Shown piece after piece: positions 26,152 to 39,388 of a stretch of 64,000 nt of DNA. Source of the DNA: Apostichopus japonicus (taxonomy: Eukaryota; Echinodermata; Holothuroidea; Aspidochirotida; Stichopodidae); contig NC_092578.1 in the NCBI RefSeq assembly GCF_037975245.1, positions 2,303,001 through 2,367,000 of the forward strand, read 5' to 3'. A program made the position numbers and the translations under genes. The notes under the pieces are model-generated. The model worked only from the letters and a program-made list of their open reading frames with translations. It was not told where the DNA came from and did no database searches. The first letter of the stretch is position 1; each line of letters opens with the position of its first letter.

Positions 26152-26653
26152 GTGTCCCTATGTGTTTTTACAAAAGTGATGCCAAATCTCTAAGAAAACA
26201 GCGCCACAAAAGGTTCCAGGATGGGGCCATACTGTATAAAAATACTGCCACAGAAGTTGCCCATAATTTTGTCGAAATGTTTTCGAAATACGAAAGAATT
26301 AGAATGTGCATGATGGTAACACATTGCACAGGCTAGATATGTTGAAATTTCAAAGTGTCATAATACCAAACTAAGACCAACTATGCTATAACAAGTTGCC
26401 TACAAAAATTCCAGCATTGATGCTAGGCACTATGAGTAGCACCAAGGCCTGAGTAATATAGACCAGAATTAGAGTTAACACCACTGTATGTTAGGTTTAT
26501 AATGCATAGAATGTGAAGGTTGATGTTTAAAAATCTTCAAAATTATTCTTATTAAGATAGAACTAGGCCAAGGTCAGTAAAGATCTAGGCCTCTGGCCTT
26601 ATAGTGTTTCAGTGAAGATTGTGATTAAATGTGAATTATTAAAAGTGATGTAG

Positions 26654-29600
26654 CTACCCTTGTTGGTGGCAATCAGCATCAAGGGACCCTTTACCTGTAT
26701 ACCAGTACTGATCAGAAATTGATACTTTTGAGACCAGCACTCACCGATTACTGCAAGAACTATGTAAGTTGCATTGGTAGGGAAGAATGAACGTCAAACC
26801 AAATTATTCAGAATGTTGAGAAATACTGACAACGTATGGGCAGATTTCACAGTAAAGGGGTCCAATTATACTTTTCAAATATGAGTTGAGGTAATGCAAC
26901 ATATTCAATTTAAAAAAAATTGTGATACCAGAATTATGCAGTTATATGATTGTAGAAATAAAAAAAATAATGATCTTTATGTGGTGTCTTTTTTATCTGT
27001 GTCCGAAGAATTTTTATTAAGTGGAACTACATATTGTGGACGGAATAGGGTCCCACATGTTTATACACCTCAATTTCTTGAGGCCTCCCTTGATAAATGA
27101 CCCACCCCTTCAAATATTGTCCACCATTTGTTAAAACAGGATAGTGGAACAAAACAAAAAATAGTTAGTTTTGGTTCAACTCCCCATTCAATTTTCTCTA
27201 ATCAGACATTGAAATTCTTTACTTTGAACTTCTAAAATTCTGTCCAATTTGTGATCAAATGTATATCTATCATTTCCTTCAAAACAAAGAAACAAATTCT
27301 CCCGTCAGTCAATGTGATTACAACATTGGTAATCGCCCGTCATCATCTTGTCCAAAACATGGCAGTAATTGTAAAAATGTGTGAGTTATAAGCAATCTTT
27401 GATGTCGAACGTTATGTCTGTCCAAACTTCCATGTCACGTTCGCTCGATCACCAAAGAAACTTCATTGAAGGTGAACGAACTTATCGTCATCAATGTTCT
27501 GTTATCGCACGATTATTTAGTCTGTATGAAGTCAGTCTTCAATTGTGTTAGGCCAAACATTTTCGTAAGTACAAAACGTAACGAAAAAATCACATTTTGA
27601 CAACTTCCGTCCAACTGCGTTACGTTCGATTTACCGTTACGTTCGCAGAATTTAACTTAGGAAAAGTATTAAAACTTTAAACTTAAAAGTTTTGTTGGAC
27701 TGGTGGTATGAATAATTTGATTTATTTTGACCGTCTGCGACAAAGTAACGTTACTTTCATGTGTACATATAGCACTCTGTAAGGATAGGTCAAAACAATT
27801 ATTTGACAAGGCGAACGTAACGCTCCTAAAGTGCGAACATAACGCGGGACGGAAAACAATAACTTTAATGTGTGGGTATACCGGTTGCGCGAAATTTTGT
27901 AGTACTTATCCCTACACCTTTAGTCATTGATCGCAAATTTTGATGCAAATGTATTTTAGGCTCAGCCACCCACTAAACCTCTTCATATCACTATTCTTTA
28001 GTAGTGTTTGCACGGGGTATCCGCGAAACTACCCGGTTCCTAATTTATTACCCGAATCCTACGCAGTGTTTTTTTTTTTTTAAACCGATGGTTAGGCAAA
28101 ATTCTTATTGACTTAGTGTGGTGTTAGGCTACAATGTGGTCGAAGCTAATAGCAATAACGAAAGTATTCCATGGATACCTTATAACTGCGTCACAATTTC
28201 AGCTAATAAACATGGTTATGCTAGATTACCCCATTGACTTAGTGTGGTGTTAGGCAACCCCTTGGTCGAAGATAACAGCAATAATGAAAGTATTCCACGG
28301 ATATCTTATAACTGCGTCACAATTGCAGTATAGGCTAGAATTTTCCCCATTGACTTAGTGTGGTGTTAGGCTACCATGTGGATGATGTTGAAAGAATTCT
28401 CACAATTATTTTTTATACATTCGTTTATTTCGTACATGGAATACTGACTAGGTATTTTACGAGGTGTTACTAATGGATTATAGACGGAACAACTAAAAAA
28501 TATTATTTTCTTGAAAATCGCGATACACGAGGGTAAACAATTTTTCCGGGTACCTGGATACCTGACCAGTAACAACTCTCGGGTACCCGGTTCCCTAGTT
28601 TTGGACCCATGTAAACACTATTCTTTAGACAAGTTCGGGGTCTGGGAGAGAGTGGGCCATGGCTATTATGTGGCTGCATAAACCTTTCCTGAAGCAGTTT
28701 AACTTACCTTACCTTGAATGTACATGTATACCTGTGACTACCTGTGATATATTAGCTGAATAAATAATTTTCTTATTTATTGTAAGTTTGTCCTTCATTG
28801 TCAATGGTTATGTTTGCAATGTGCATTTGACATTTTTTTTTGTCCAGGGGTAACAACTGCAAAACACAGTTTCTAATAGCATGACATGGAATTTGGATGA
28901 ATCCTTACTATGCCATAAAAGCATTCAAGTAATCATTTAATGATATCAAATGATTAAACTATTGACTTACTGATAGTGAATCTGTCCGTCCAAGGTTATG
29001 TTTGCAATGCATATGTTACTTTTGTCCGTCCAAGTGTTATGTTTGCAATAGTGATGTTTCACCTAATTTTTTTGTTGAATTAACATTGAATGTTTGATTT
29101 GCATTCAAATGTTTGATACTCCAGTTGTTATTAATAAACTATGAAACACTCAAGTACCTGCCTTTTTTATATCTTATTCAAAAGAATTTTTCCATTTAAA
29201 TTTTATGAGTTTTGTCCGTCCAAGTCCTTAAAAGTCTTCACGCTCCAGTAAATGGTAAACTTCAGCTGTACAGATGAATCTGATGGTTGTTATCAGATCC
29301 ATAGTACTAATAGTCTCCTCTAAAAACAAAACAATTATAAAAAGTTCCTCCTCAAACATGAAAAAGAAGAAAGTATGATTAACATGCATTCATCATCTTC
29401 CATAACAAAGTTTCCACTCGTGTCATGTTTCACTTTTATTTCGTAACAACCGTAGGTTATTTTATCTCTGCGTTTTCACAAATGATAATTGGGATGTCAA
29501 AGTTACAAATGGTAGGTCATTTGTTTTGAAACAAAGCATTTGAAAATTTGGGATCTGGAGGGACCTTTTGGACCCTGTAACTGTGAAATCTGCCTATGTC

Positions 29601-32600
29601 CTGGCTACATCCCTGAAGGTACAATATTATGTATAGGCTAATAGGCCTACATGTACTTTTTGGACCTAAGTTTACAAACTTACCAACATTTTTTCCAACT
29701 GATGATGCCACATTTATAGGTGATTTGTAACCTATGCCTCACCGAGTGATATTAGTTCATGTAGACCTGTTACTTTGTTCCAGACTATGACTATTTAGGC
29801 CTTCAGTACCAAGTAGTCCTAGGCCAAGTTGAAATTTATTTCACATTATGACCTACAAATTATTGTACAGGTGTCCTTCATATCCCATCTCGTAATGGTC
29901 TCGCTTTTGTCTGGCTTGAGAAGGTGGTCAGATGTTTGTGTACCTATAAAATGGGAGCATCAGCTTTTCTTGTAAGTAACAGATGTGCAAATGTACACAT
30001 CTGCATACCTAATGAACTTCCTACCATTAACACATTTGGGAAGTCAATTGATGATTCCTTTACTGAATGCCAAATGTGTATTGATGATCATTCAGGTCCC
30101 AAAAGGTTCAGGTTCAAAACTGATGTGTTGGATTTGTTATACTTTCAATTATCAGTTTAAACTCATTCAGAGGTGATGGGTTGTTCTACATTTATACCTA
30201 AGGACCCTGTTGTTGCTATTAGTACTGTACTTCATGAAGAAGTATGTTACCTGTTAATTAATACAACCTCAGTGTTGAATGATCATTTCTAATATGTTGT
30301 GAGCAAAATAATTCATCCTTGCTTATTTAGAGTAAGACAAGAGGGAAAGCTCAAGCCTTGTACATAATGAGTTATTTAAAGGGAACAATATTTAAACTTT
30401 GAGCTTTCACTTTGGAACAAAGGCAATTTCTTAAAACAGGAAGAAGCTGTATTTAAGTGCCACTATAACGAAATATATATGTTTAATGTCCATCTCATGT
30501 GTACAACTATAGGTAATACAATTAATCTGCCGATGTGTACGTTCCGAAACATTGTCCGAAACTTTTAGTTTTGCTCTAATGTAATATCACCATCACAGTT
30601 TAGCTGTTTACTTGTGATAGTCCGCTATGGTGTGAGAAAACTTTTGGTGATCAAGGAGAGTTACCTTTTCTTAGAAAAATACTACTTAAGTCAATCTGTT
30701 TTAATATGGAAAAATTTGAGACAAAACTACATTTTTTACTTAACGAACATTGCTGTACCAAGTTGACAGTGGTTATTGACCCAACAGTATATATCTCAGA
30801 CAGGCTAATCACAGAACCAATACGGTAAGTAGCTATAATGAAATGTATTTAATGAGAAGTGTTTTCTAAACATTAGTCAAATAACTTTTCTTGGCGTATT
30901 TCACAACTTCTCCACCCTCCACAATCTTGTTTCCATCACAATGACACATGGTATTCAATCCCAAATGAAAACAGTGTTACATAATAGCCTCATATTGTAG
31001 GCAGATCTAGTTAAATGTGAAACTATTGAGCATCAATTTCTTGTCAAAGTTGTAAGTCATCAGTTTTCATAACCTGTCACTTGTGTACATTTCTGTTTTT
31101 TGTTTGTTTAATTTTAAATACATTAAATGTCCAGAATATGTTTAAGGTCACCAGGTCTTACTCTTAGAGAGAGAGGATGACATGAAATTTATTGTTATTG
31201 CTGTTGAATTACTCTGCCGCACAGTAACATTAATATTGTATGTAGGAAGCCAATATAGCATACAGTGTAACAGCTACATTGAACAATGTAAGCCAAATTG
31301 AGCTTCAACAGTGGTCCTTGTAGGGGACAGTAGTCTGACAATGTGCCTAAATATAATGAGCTTTAGAGGAAAAATATATTTAAGTTCAGTTGTGATTGCG
31401 CTGAAGGAATATGAATGATGCCAAATTAAAAAGATGATCATGCCAAATTATTATCAGTACTGTGCATTAGTGTGCAATGCATATTAGACCAAATTTAACA
31501 TGAGCAATTATAGTACAACACACACACACACACAAATCACTGTTTCTAACTACATTGTATTTTAATATGTCTGTGTTGTATATGATGCTTTAATTTCATA
31601 AATCAAGCAAAGTTAGCTCTCATCATGTGACCATCATACTTTCATATTCACTGTTTGCAGTCTAGACTTCTTAGCTGTGCAAACTATTATTCAGGTTTAT
31701 TTTTCTTAAAAGTCTTTTAGAAACTAGTTATTCCCTTATTTTTCTGTTTGTCTGTGCAGTAAAATTATTAACCGGACTTTAACATATCTCTGACTGCTAA
31801 TTCCCACTCTCAGTTTTCCATTTGGTACTTCTTGTTAAAGCTGGTTGTGAAATTAACAAAAACTGAATTAATGATACTATGAGAGAACTTAGACAAGTGC
31901 TTGTGTTATTTATGGTACAGTACATGTCATCAGAATTGCTATACTGTAGCTGTAACCATGGCAACCAGCTTATCATAAAGTTGGAGGGAATAGGGATTAC
32001 GAAGTCCAACAATGTGCCAGGCTATATGTTCATGATCATGTATAATTGCTATTAATGTCAGCTGATGGATTGTCATGTAAATATGTATTGCTGAGCACAC
32101 TAAATATTTACCTACATATATACGTACTTTGCGTATGGTCATAATAACATGCTACACATGCTACCGAACCTATCAGTCTTACACAGATTTCAAAATTCAT
32201 CTGATTTGATGAACCTTTTGGAGAGTTTTGGCACTATGCTTGTCCCACAATAGATCACAAAGTGTGAGAGAACTCTAAAACCACTCTGTGCCTTTATTGT
32301 TATCTCATTTTGGACCAAACAATTCAAGATTTAAACCTGTTTGTGAGTACTTGTTCATATGATTAGAACATTTATCAATGTCATGTCAAGCCTGCATGGG
32401 GGTGGGGTGGGGGGGTGTTCACTAGAAGGTTGAAATTAATAGTTTATGGATCTCCAAAGGAAATAGTTTCTCTGACAGTATATTGCAGAGCTAAATGCTA
32501 TGTCTAAGTGCAAAGACATATTAATTTTGATACATGTAGGAAACATCTGTAGTATTTTATAACTTTGGACAAACTGCAGAGCTACAGTACACACATGTAA

Positions 32601-32745
32601 ACAATATCTGAAAATTTAATTATTTCCTGTTCTTGTGCCAACCAGACCAGATAATTTGTAATTTTCAAAGTAAAGTGAGACAGATCTTACTTCAGGTTAA
32701 AGGCGAAACAGGTATTGCAAGTTCTACATTTGAATTTGTCAAAAG
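26654..32745 (+). CDS. Unidentified multi-exon gene, internal exons
   Basis: Pieces with good borders: (a) 26654-26763, 36 codons (TLVGGNQHQGTLYLYTST.., ..LRPALTDYCKNY), ending TAT|GTAAGT in phase 0; (b) 29871-29971, 33 codons after TTGTACAG, ending CTT|GTAAGT (contains GLAFVWLEKVVRCLCTYKMG); (c) 30604-30824, 73 open codons after TTTAG, ending CG|GTAAGT (contains SPLWCEKTFGDQGELPFLRK and TVVIDPTVYISDRLITEPI); (d) 32696-32745, LKAKQVLQVLHLNLSK, ending AAAAG|GTAAGT. Phases run 0, 2, 1 across b-c-d without conflict. At least one exon is missing between a and b; 27290-27381 is a candidate. A further piece, 33066-33122, could follow if exon d uses an alternative donor at 32712. The amino-acid texture, with W, C and charged residues in alternating hydrophobic order, looks coding, but I recognise no family and cannot give start or stop. 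Confidence 0.5.
28002..28620. mobile_element. hAT-type MITE, 619 bp, with perfect 8-bp target duplication
   Basis: Terminal inverted repeats begin TAGTGTTTGCACGGGG on the left and TAGTGTTTACATGGG on the right (read inward); the outer 8 bp are identical. Direct copies of TTCTTTAG flank the element at 27994-28001 and 28621-28628. Eight-bp duplications, T/CA-type termini and subterminal TACCCGGTTCC/GGGTACCCGG motifs are hAT hallmarks. There is no transposase frame inside, so it is non-autonomous. It lies between exon candidates a and b of the unidentified + strand gene. Confidence 0.85.
28107..28375 (+). repeat. Internal tandem repeat of the hAT MITE, about 116-126 bp period
   Basis: ATTGACTTAGTGTGGTGTTA starts at 28107, 28233 and 28349. 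The first two units also share GGTCGAAG..AACAGCAATAA.GAAAGTATTCCA..GGATA..TTATAACTGCGTCACAATT. This gives about 2.2 copies within the MITE. Confidence 0.85.
28787..29225 (+). repeat. Recurrent TTTGTCCGTCCAAG..TTATGTTTGCAAT motif
   Basis: Copies at about 28787 (diverged), 28982, 29021 and 29211. Three hold GTCCGTCCAAG and three hold GGTTATGTTTGCAAT or close variants. Spacing is irregular, so it is not a simple tandem array; it may be a decayed element adjacent to the MITE. Confidence 0.5.
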
Positions 32746-33122
32746 GTAAGTGCACTTTGGGCTTAAAATGCAAAAAAAATATCTGATGCATGAAAAAACT
32801 CTCTTACCCTTTACTGTTTGTGGTTAAAGATTGTTGTAACGATATATGACTGCAGCAAATTTTAGTATAACTTGATCACAAATATTATGCATTCATAATT
32901 TAGTCAGATTTGCCATAGAAAACACCATTTTTTGCCAAGAAGTTTGTTGTGAACCAATTTTTGAAGGTACAGTAATTAACATTGTTTAGTCTATGGCAAA
33001 GCTTTTGAAAAGTTCAATTGCTGACTCTTCTGTTTCCATTCATTTTGTTCCCACTGATGTACTAGGAGTCCAGTAAAACCCACAACTCCAGTTCTACTCA
33101 GTCTGCAGGAACGTCAAAGCAG

Positions 33123-36100
33123 GTATAACTGAATGGAAAAAAAAAAACAAGCTGCTTTTTCTGCATGGAAATTTGAGGTTGTCAGTCAATCAAATTCAAC
33201 TGTATAAATTCTTATTTTTATTTTTTTTAAAAAGGAAGAAGAAAAAAGGCTTTCCCAACCTACATGTGCATGCACCATTCGTTTGCCAAGAAAAAGAAAG
33301 ACAAAATAATAGGTTGTGTTTTTATATGCAGTTGCTGTGTTGTTGATTAAATTATATTACAATGACATAGAAGTCCATTTTTTTTAATACCTTGTACCTG
33401 CCAAGAGCAGATTATACAAGAGCTTACTATGAAACAAAGCAGATGGGATCAAGTCTGAGGAGAATGTAACATACAGTATTATTTTTTTTGGCTTAAACTG
33501 AATTACACGACTTAAAGGAGAAATGTTTAGTGTCAAGAATTTTAGTTACATATATCTTACAGCGCTTCAGTCCAATAATATGTATTTTCCACCTAATAGA
33601 GAACAAAGAATCTTTTGTGAAATGTCACTTTGAAACATTGTACTGCATGTACCACTAAAGTTTTGGGGATTTTTTTTAGCGCACCCTACTAAAACGTGGA
33701 AATAACAAGAACATATTTGATTAATTTATGACTACTTAGCAAATTTTTTGACTGTATAAATGAAACTACTGATAACATTTTTAGTTTGATTGAATAATCA
33801 CAGATACACCCCTTACACTACACACCTTTGAAACTTTGCTTTTACTGTACTTTTACTGTGCCTTTAATGATTGTGCCTATCTGCAGCTTTTCCCAAACAT
33901 GTTTCATGTATTTTGCTTTGAGTTTGAAAACATCATTTTGAACAAAATATATTCTGTTTTTGGTCAAATTTGTGTCCTGACCTGTTGCACAGAAATTTTT
34001 CCGTTTTAGGCCAAATTTCTTATCACTTTGACACCAGATGACACCAGTAGTGAAGTTGTGAATGTATTAAGTGAGCTGTTTCCTTGGTCCGTGATTTTAT
34101 CCCTCTTGCCTCTTTGCTGACCTTGAAACTTGAAGATTTATATTTGCTCTTTTTTGCCGTTCTTGTTCTGCTGTCCAAGTTGCTAAATAGTGTTTTTAAT
34201 GACTCGAAAGGAAATCCACCCTCGTCAACTACAACTGTATCCAAATAATGTAAATCATGTGATGTGAATAAAGGGTGTGCACACTATTTCTATGACCCTT
34301 GTGAAACCTTTCCTCAAGCTCCTGATGTAAAAAAGTTGTGATGTTTGCATGGTAACAATTGTTTTAACTTTGTCCGTTGGACTTTCTTTTAATATTGGCC
34401 AAATATTTGAGTTGGTTGTTCAATATTAAGATGAATGTATAATGTTAGATATGACTGAGTGATTTCAATCATTTTACTTTAAACATGAACTGTTTGCATG
34501 TCTGAAAGTTGTACCAATAGGTTTAGTTATCTGTCAGACATGAAATGGTCTTAATTATTAACTGTTGTAATTAATTTACAATTAATTAACCGTAGAACAA
34601 ACGTTTACAATTTTTTTGTTGCAAAGCTTACTGGTCAGCTCTATAGGGATGAATTACTGCAAGCTTTGTTTGCAAGATCAAGTAACAAAGTATAAGTGGG
34701 GAAGCTTGTTAGTTGTTGGCAATCAAATTGATTGATTTTTCATCAATATCTGAAATCAATTAACAGCTGCCGAAGAACAATAGGGGAAAATTTCTTTCTT
34801 GGCTTTCAAGTTTAGTTCAAGAATTTGACTGTATGAATTTATGTCACTTCTTTTGTCTCTTATTCTCACAGTGGTTTGTTTTTTCTCCCTTTTACTTGAA
34901 ACAACCCAAATGATAACTCATTGCGCTGCTGTTATTGTTATCTCAAAGTATGTCTCTGCGCATTACAGAGTATTAAAGTTAATGTAAACTTGTCAAACTT
35001 CCCGAATCTGTATATATGGGGAACATAAATGTTTCCTTCGGTTCAAACCTCACACACATCCAAATGTTTGTTTAACATCATCTACACACACATGGTAGAA
35101 TCTCCTCATTGTAACTTCTGTGTCTTGTATCCCTCACGAACATTGCATTAACCAGAACCTCAAAAGGCTTAGACAAAGGTAAACATTTCTTGTCGTTTAG
35201 ACATTATAAGAATTTAATTGATTGACTAGTCAAGGGCAATTAAATCACCTAAAACATCAACACACTTGAGGTTAGTTTCACTAAGCAGATGAGTCCTTTG
35301 ACCCCGTACCAAACTGCTTCATTATGGGTTTGGGTGACACAGTAACTATAACATTTATCTTGTAACTGTTGCAACCGACATCCAGACCGAACAGACATCT
35401 CTCTGACAATTGCCTTCATCTCCTGTCTCTTCTCGTACACACTTGGTGATTCCTTTGATCTACAGCAATGTTTTGATGTAGTTATAACAAATTGGTTGCG
35501 AAAGTTTGTTTTGCATGCAGTACTGTTTATTCATCTTCAATAAACAGATAAGACTCTTGGAATGTAAAATGGATTCTACTTTCTCTCCCTGCTAATTGTC
35601 AGGGGGAAAAGGAAAAAAAAAATCCCTTATCTGGCTATTTATCTCTGGAAAATTGTCTAAAAAAAGATGGGCTCTCACTATGGAACATCAACATATTTGT
35701 CAGGTTATAATATATTGGACAATTTGAAGGTGTAATTGCAGAGGGCACTAGGATAATATTATCTTTACTGTTTGTTGCTACAGTAGACATGGATACTCAC
35801 CACCCTATAGAACATTTTGGCCGAATGGTATACGTCATGAAAATCTTGTGTTTGCATTCAGTTTGACCTTTTAAATGTTTGGTTGTGAAGATATTCATGT
35901 GTGTCTAGAGGCTGTTATTTCCATGTCTTCCAAATGTACCCTACATGAATCACTTGTATGGGAATCAATAACTTTTTACCTTAATCATCAAAAGACAAAG
36001 TTATGTCTATTAAACATTGCCATTATGTTAAGTTACTGAATAGGTTCGTCGTCCACTAACCTTTCCTCCTTTCCCAGCTTCCTTCCATTCCCCTTCCCCT

Positions 36101-37845
36101 TCCCACTCCCCTCTCCTTCTTCAAATTATTGTCAAGGTGATTTTATTAAAGGTGTTCAAAGTTAAGAGGATTGGGAAAGCTGTTAATTCTTAATTATAAC
36201 TTTACCAGACTAATACTGTATGTATGTATCACTCACAATTGTCAAATTAAGACAACTTTCTACATTTTGTCAAGAAATGAAGGTTACATAGGTGCTTCTG
36301 TTGAAACTAGTGAATTTGCATTGTTAAGCTAATTATTAAACTGCTTTGGTGAGGAATTTTAGTGCCAAATATTTTTGAAAAATGAAAAATTTACCAAGAT
36401 CAACTCAAAGTGCTACTTTAAATAGCTATTGTTCTTGTATTGTTTGCTTACTAATCCTACAGAATATTACTCAATATAGAATTGAAACTCATCAAACTAA
36501 GTCTACATATTTTTGCCTATTATTAATGAGTCATCGACTACAGTTTTTTATTAGCATCCAGAAATTTTTCATCAGGAAATTTAGCAATAAGAAAAAAATA
36601 ATCATCAAGACATCTAGCATCATGAAATTAATCAAAATTTAAACACAAAAATGCTGCTGTGGGAAAAAGAAAGTAAAATAATTAAAGTAGAATCAGCATT
36701 ATTAAACAAAAGTCGATTTATTTTCTGTGAGTGTTGCCAAGGTATGTTATTTACTCGTTACACTGTTATGCAAAAAACAAAAGAAGAAGATATTGGAAGC
36801 AAAGTAAATCATAATTTAGTTATGCAACAATAATTTTAAGAAAATGGAATACTATGCTTTAGCCAATGAATAAAAGACAAAAATAAATAAATAAAAAGAA
36901 CAGAAAAAAATGAGAGAAAGAAAGAAAAACAACTTTCAACAGAATGCCATTACTGAACTTTTGTCTTGCAGTACTTACTCTTTTGTTTTCATTTTTTAGT
37001 CAAGGTCATATTTCTCCTTCCATACAATCACTCAAAATACAGGTCCACTCTATCGAAACATACAATTTTATATACACATACAATCATTGGAAACAGCCAA
37101 ATATTAGAGATTTCGATACTTATTATTTATGATACAAATAATGATTTATAAAGTCAAATGGCTATATAACAAGCTGCTTGAAAATAAACAAAGGTTTGCA
37201 TATTTGTTTCTACACAAAAAGAAAAACAAAAAAAAACATTTTACTGAATATATTTCAATGGTAGCAATATTAATGAAATACATTTGTCACATTCATGACA
37301 TTCATGTTAACTACTCAATGAACTGGTGGTGGATATAAACTTGTGGAAGGAGTCATAAATACATTACAAGAATTAGACAATTTGGTAATTTAATATAAAT
37401 AGATAGTTCTCAAACTATTTGACTATGAAATGGAAGACAATTAACAATTTTTACAAATAAAGTATCTCTCTTAATATTATGACGACTCATTTTGTAACTA
37501 CAGTAACTTATGTAGTTTAATTGTCTGTAAACTTCTGTCAACATGAGAATTTACAAATTTATACTGTACAATCCTGCATTCATCTCTGTACTGTAACTGT
37601 GTCACAACCTGAAATTCATCCTGTACCCAGCATGGTGGATCTCTTATGTTTGTAAAAAGTACTTTTGACACATAACAAAAATACTAAATACCCAGTTTAT
37701 GTGTTTTTACCTCAGTTCATAATATCAATGATCGGACAAGACTCAGTACTTTTGCCATCAACATTGCAAAATACAAGACATTGTTCAAAAAGTGGATTGA
37801 ACAATGCAAAGTCATGTTAACTAGCAAAGGAAGGATGGTCTAAGG
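33123..37845. other. Interval with no recognised gene
   Basis: AT-rich sequence with A/T runs. 36.38-37.34 kb carries several adjacent short frames rich in K, I, N and Y; this is what base composition alone produces, and none has splice support or family likeness. A CT-rich run lies at 36061-36122. 35157-35180 (NLKRLRQ) has an AG before it and AAAG|GTAAAC after it, but is too short to call. Confidence 0.5.
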
Positions 37846-37990
37846 CAGGGGTGGGCAACCTACAGCCGGCGGGCAACATGCTGCCCGCCAGTGATTTTTT
37901 TTTCTTCCCGTGAGATGTCTCAAGAAAAAGAAATAAAATCAATCTATTTTACATCATCACAAAAAACGAGCTAGCTACAGTAGCTGCTTA
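37846..37990 (+). mobile_element. hAT-like element end, related to the 60.6 kb copy
   Basis: Begins CAGGGGTGGGCAACCTAC, then GC-rich CGGCGGGCAACATGC..GCCCGCCAGTGA, a T-run, GTGAGATGTCTCAAG and CAATCTATTTTACATCATCACAAAA. The - strand of 60.80-60.93 kb matches in order over about 140 bp, after which the copies diverge. The 8 bases before the terminus (GTCTAAGG) resemble a hAT target. No second terminus was found, so this copy is truncated. Confidence 0.7.
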
Positions 37991-39388
37991 AGTTAAGACA
38001 CTCTGCAAAGTTGCCCTTCCGATAGATATTTTGTTTATAAATTTCAACACACAAATTTTAGAGCTTATGTCACAGATTTCAGCAAGTTCATTTCATGGAG
38101 TGAAAATGGTTTAGAATTCCTTTTCCAAATCTTTCCAACTATTACTACTTATTTGAATATGCAAAGTTTGATACTGCATTGTTAAATTGTGCCTTACTAT
38201 GAAGGTTCTATGGATACTCTACATGGCCATCTGCATATGATATATCTACTTTTGGTATGAATGTATTCAGTCATTACAATAGATTGTGTACTACATGCAT
38301 GACTTTTAAAGACATCCTTAGAATTGCTAGATATGCACATAATATACTGTACTCACTGTGGTGTATACTTTGTTAGTTGATTGACCATACAACAACACAT
38401 GCAAAAAAGAAACACTGAAGACAATCATTTCAGTATCAATTTGAAAAAAACATGAATGGAATGAACTCATTTCTTGTGATTTTCTCATCCTCCTTTTCAG
38501 AATTTTAGTAAGATCTAAGCAGGTCAACTATCTTTTAGAGTGTAACAGAAGTGGAAGAGATAATTTATTACTTTGCCAAGCAATGTTTTGCTTTCCTAAC
38601 ATATCACACTGGTTTACAATGTGCTGCCATTAAAATGGAGCCATATGTCTGGTATGGAGGCAAGAATTTTTTACTGAAGACAAAACCACAGTATCCTCAT
38701 GACTTGTTGTAAAATAAAAAATTTTTAATACTAGATACAAAAGTTTTTACTTTTTTCGCCCTTTATTTCAGAGTAGTTTTAGTTGTTATTTCAGTCTGAC
38801 CTGTTATTTCAGTTTATCATCATTATTTCAATAAAATACTTATATAGCGATGTCAAAGCTATTAAAGAAGCCTGCACAGAAGCTGTCTTTAATGCACACA
38901 AATTAACTAGAATTGTCAACGACAGTCGGATGTTTTGTGAATTAAGGCCGTGTTATACACGGGAGTTACCTGTAACATATTTTGACTCTTGTGATATATT
39001 TTCATAGTCACAGTGATACTGATTCAAATTGCCTATTCCTTTTCTTTAAGGAAAGAATGTGTGAAACCTTGTAGTACTGTAGATAAATATAAATTGTGAG
39101 ACCAGGAAAGAAAATAAGATATTATAAGAATACATGTTGCATAGTCTGTATTATTTTCAAGAAATTATAGCACATGGTTCAAATGGTCACTTGCCTCGAA
39201 TCATGTAGCAGTGAAGACTTAATGTAAGGGATATTAAAAAAGTAGCATACAAAAAAAATATAAAATTGTCTAGCATTAAATTTAGGTACTGAATCGGCTT
39301 TTGTAACATTATCAACTCAACTCATTAGTAACTGTGTGGTAATATTCATCTCTTAATTTTCTAATTTTTTTATTGTCACGAGTCAGAT
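37991..39388. other. Interval with no recognised gene
   Basis: AT-rich sequence between the hAT end and the SINE. A 57-residue - strand frame at 38327-38527 ends at a possible GTGAGT donor, but has no acceptor or family match. Nothing else stands out. Confidence 0.5.
39369..39374 (-). terminator. Candidate polyadenylation signal of the P450
   Basis: This is the first AATAAA on the - strand after the P450 stop, about 458 nt downstream and just past the SINE tail. If used, the SINE is part of the 3' UTR. Confidence 0.4.

Noticed and set aside
29517..29711. - strand piece (ASSVGKNVG) ending at GTAAGT
   Set aside because: It lacks a convincing acceptor, has no ATG and lies antisense to the intron of a better supported + strand gene.
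36382..37338. Cluster of short + strand frames
   Set aside because: Very AT-rich region; frames are rich in K, I, N and Y, overlap each other and lack splice or family support.
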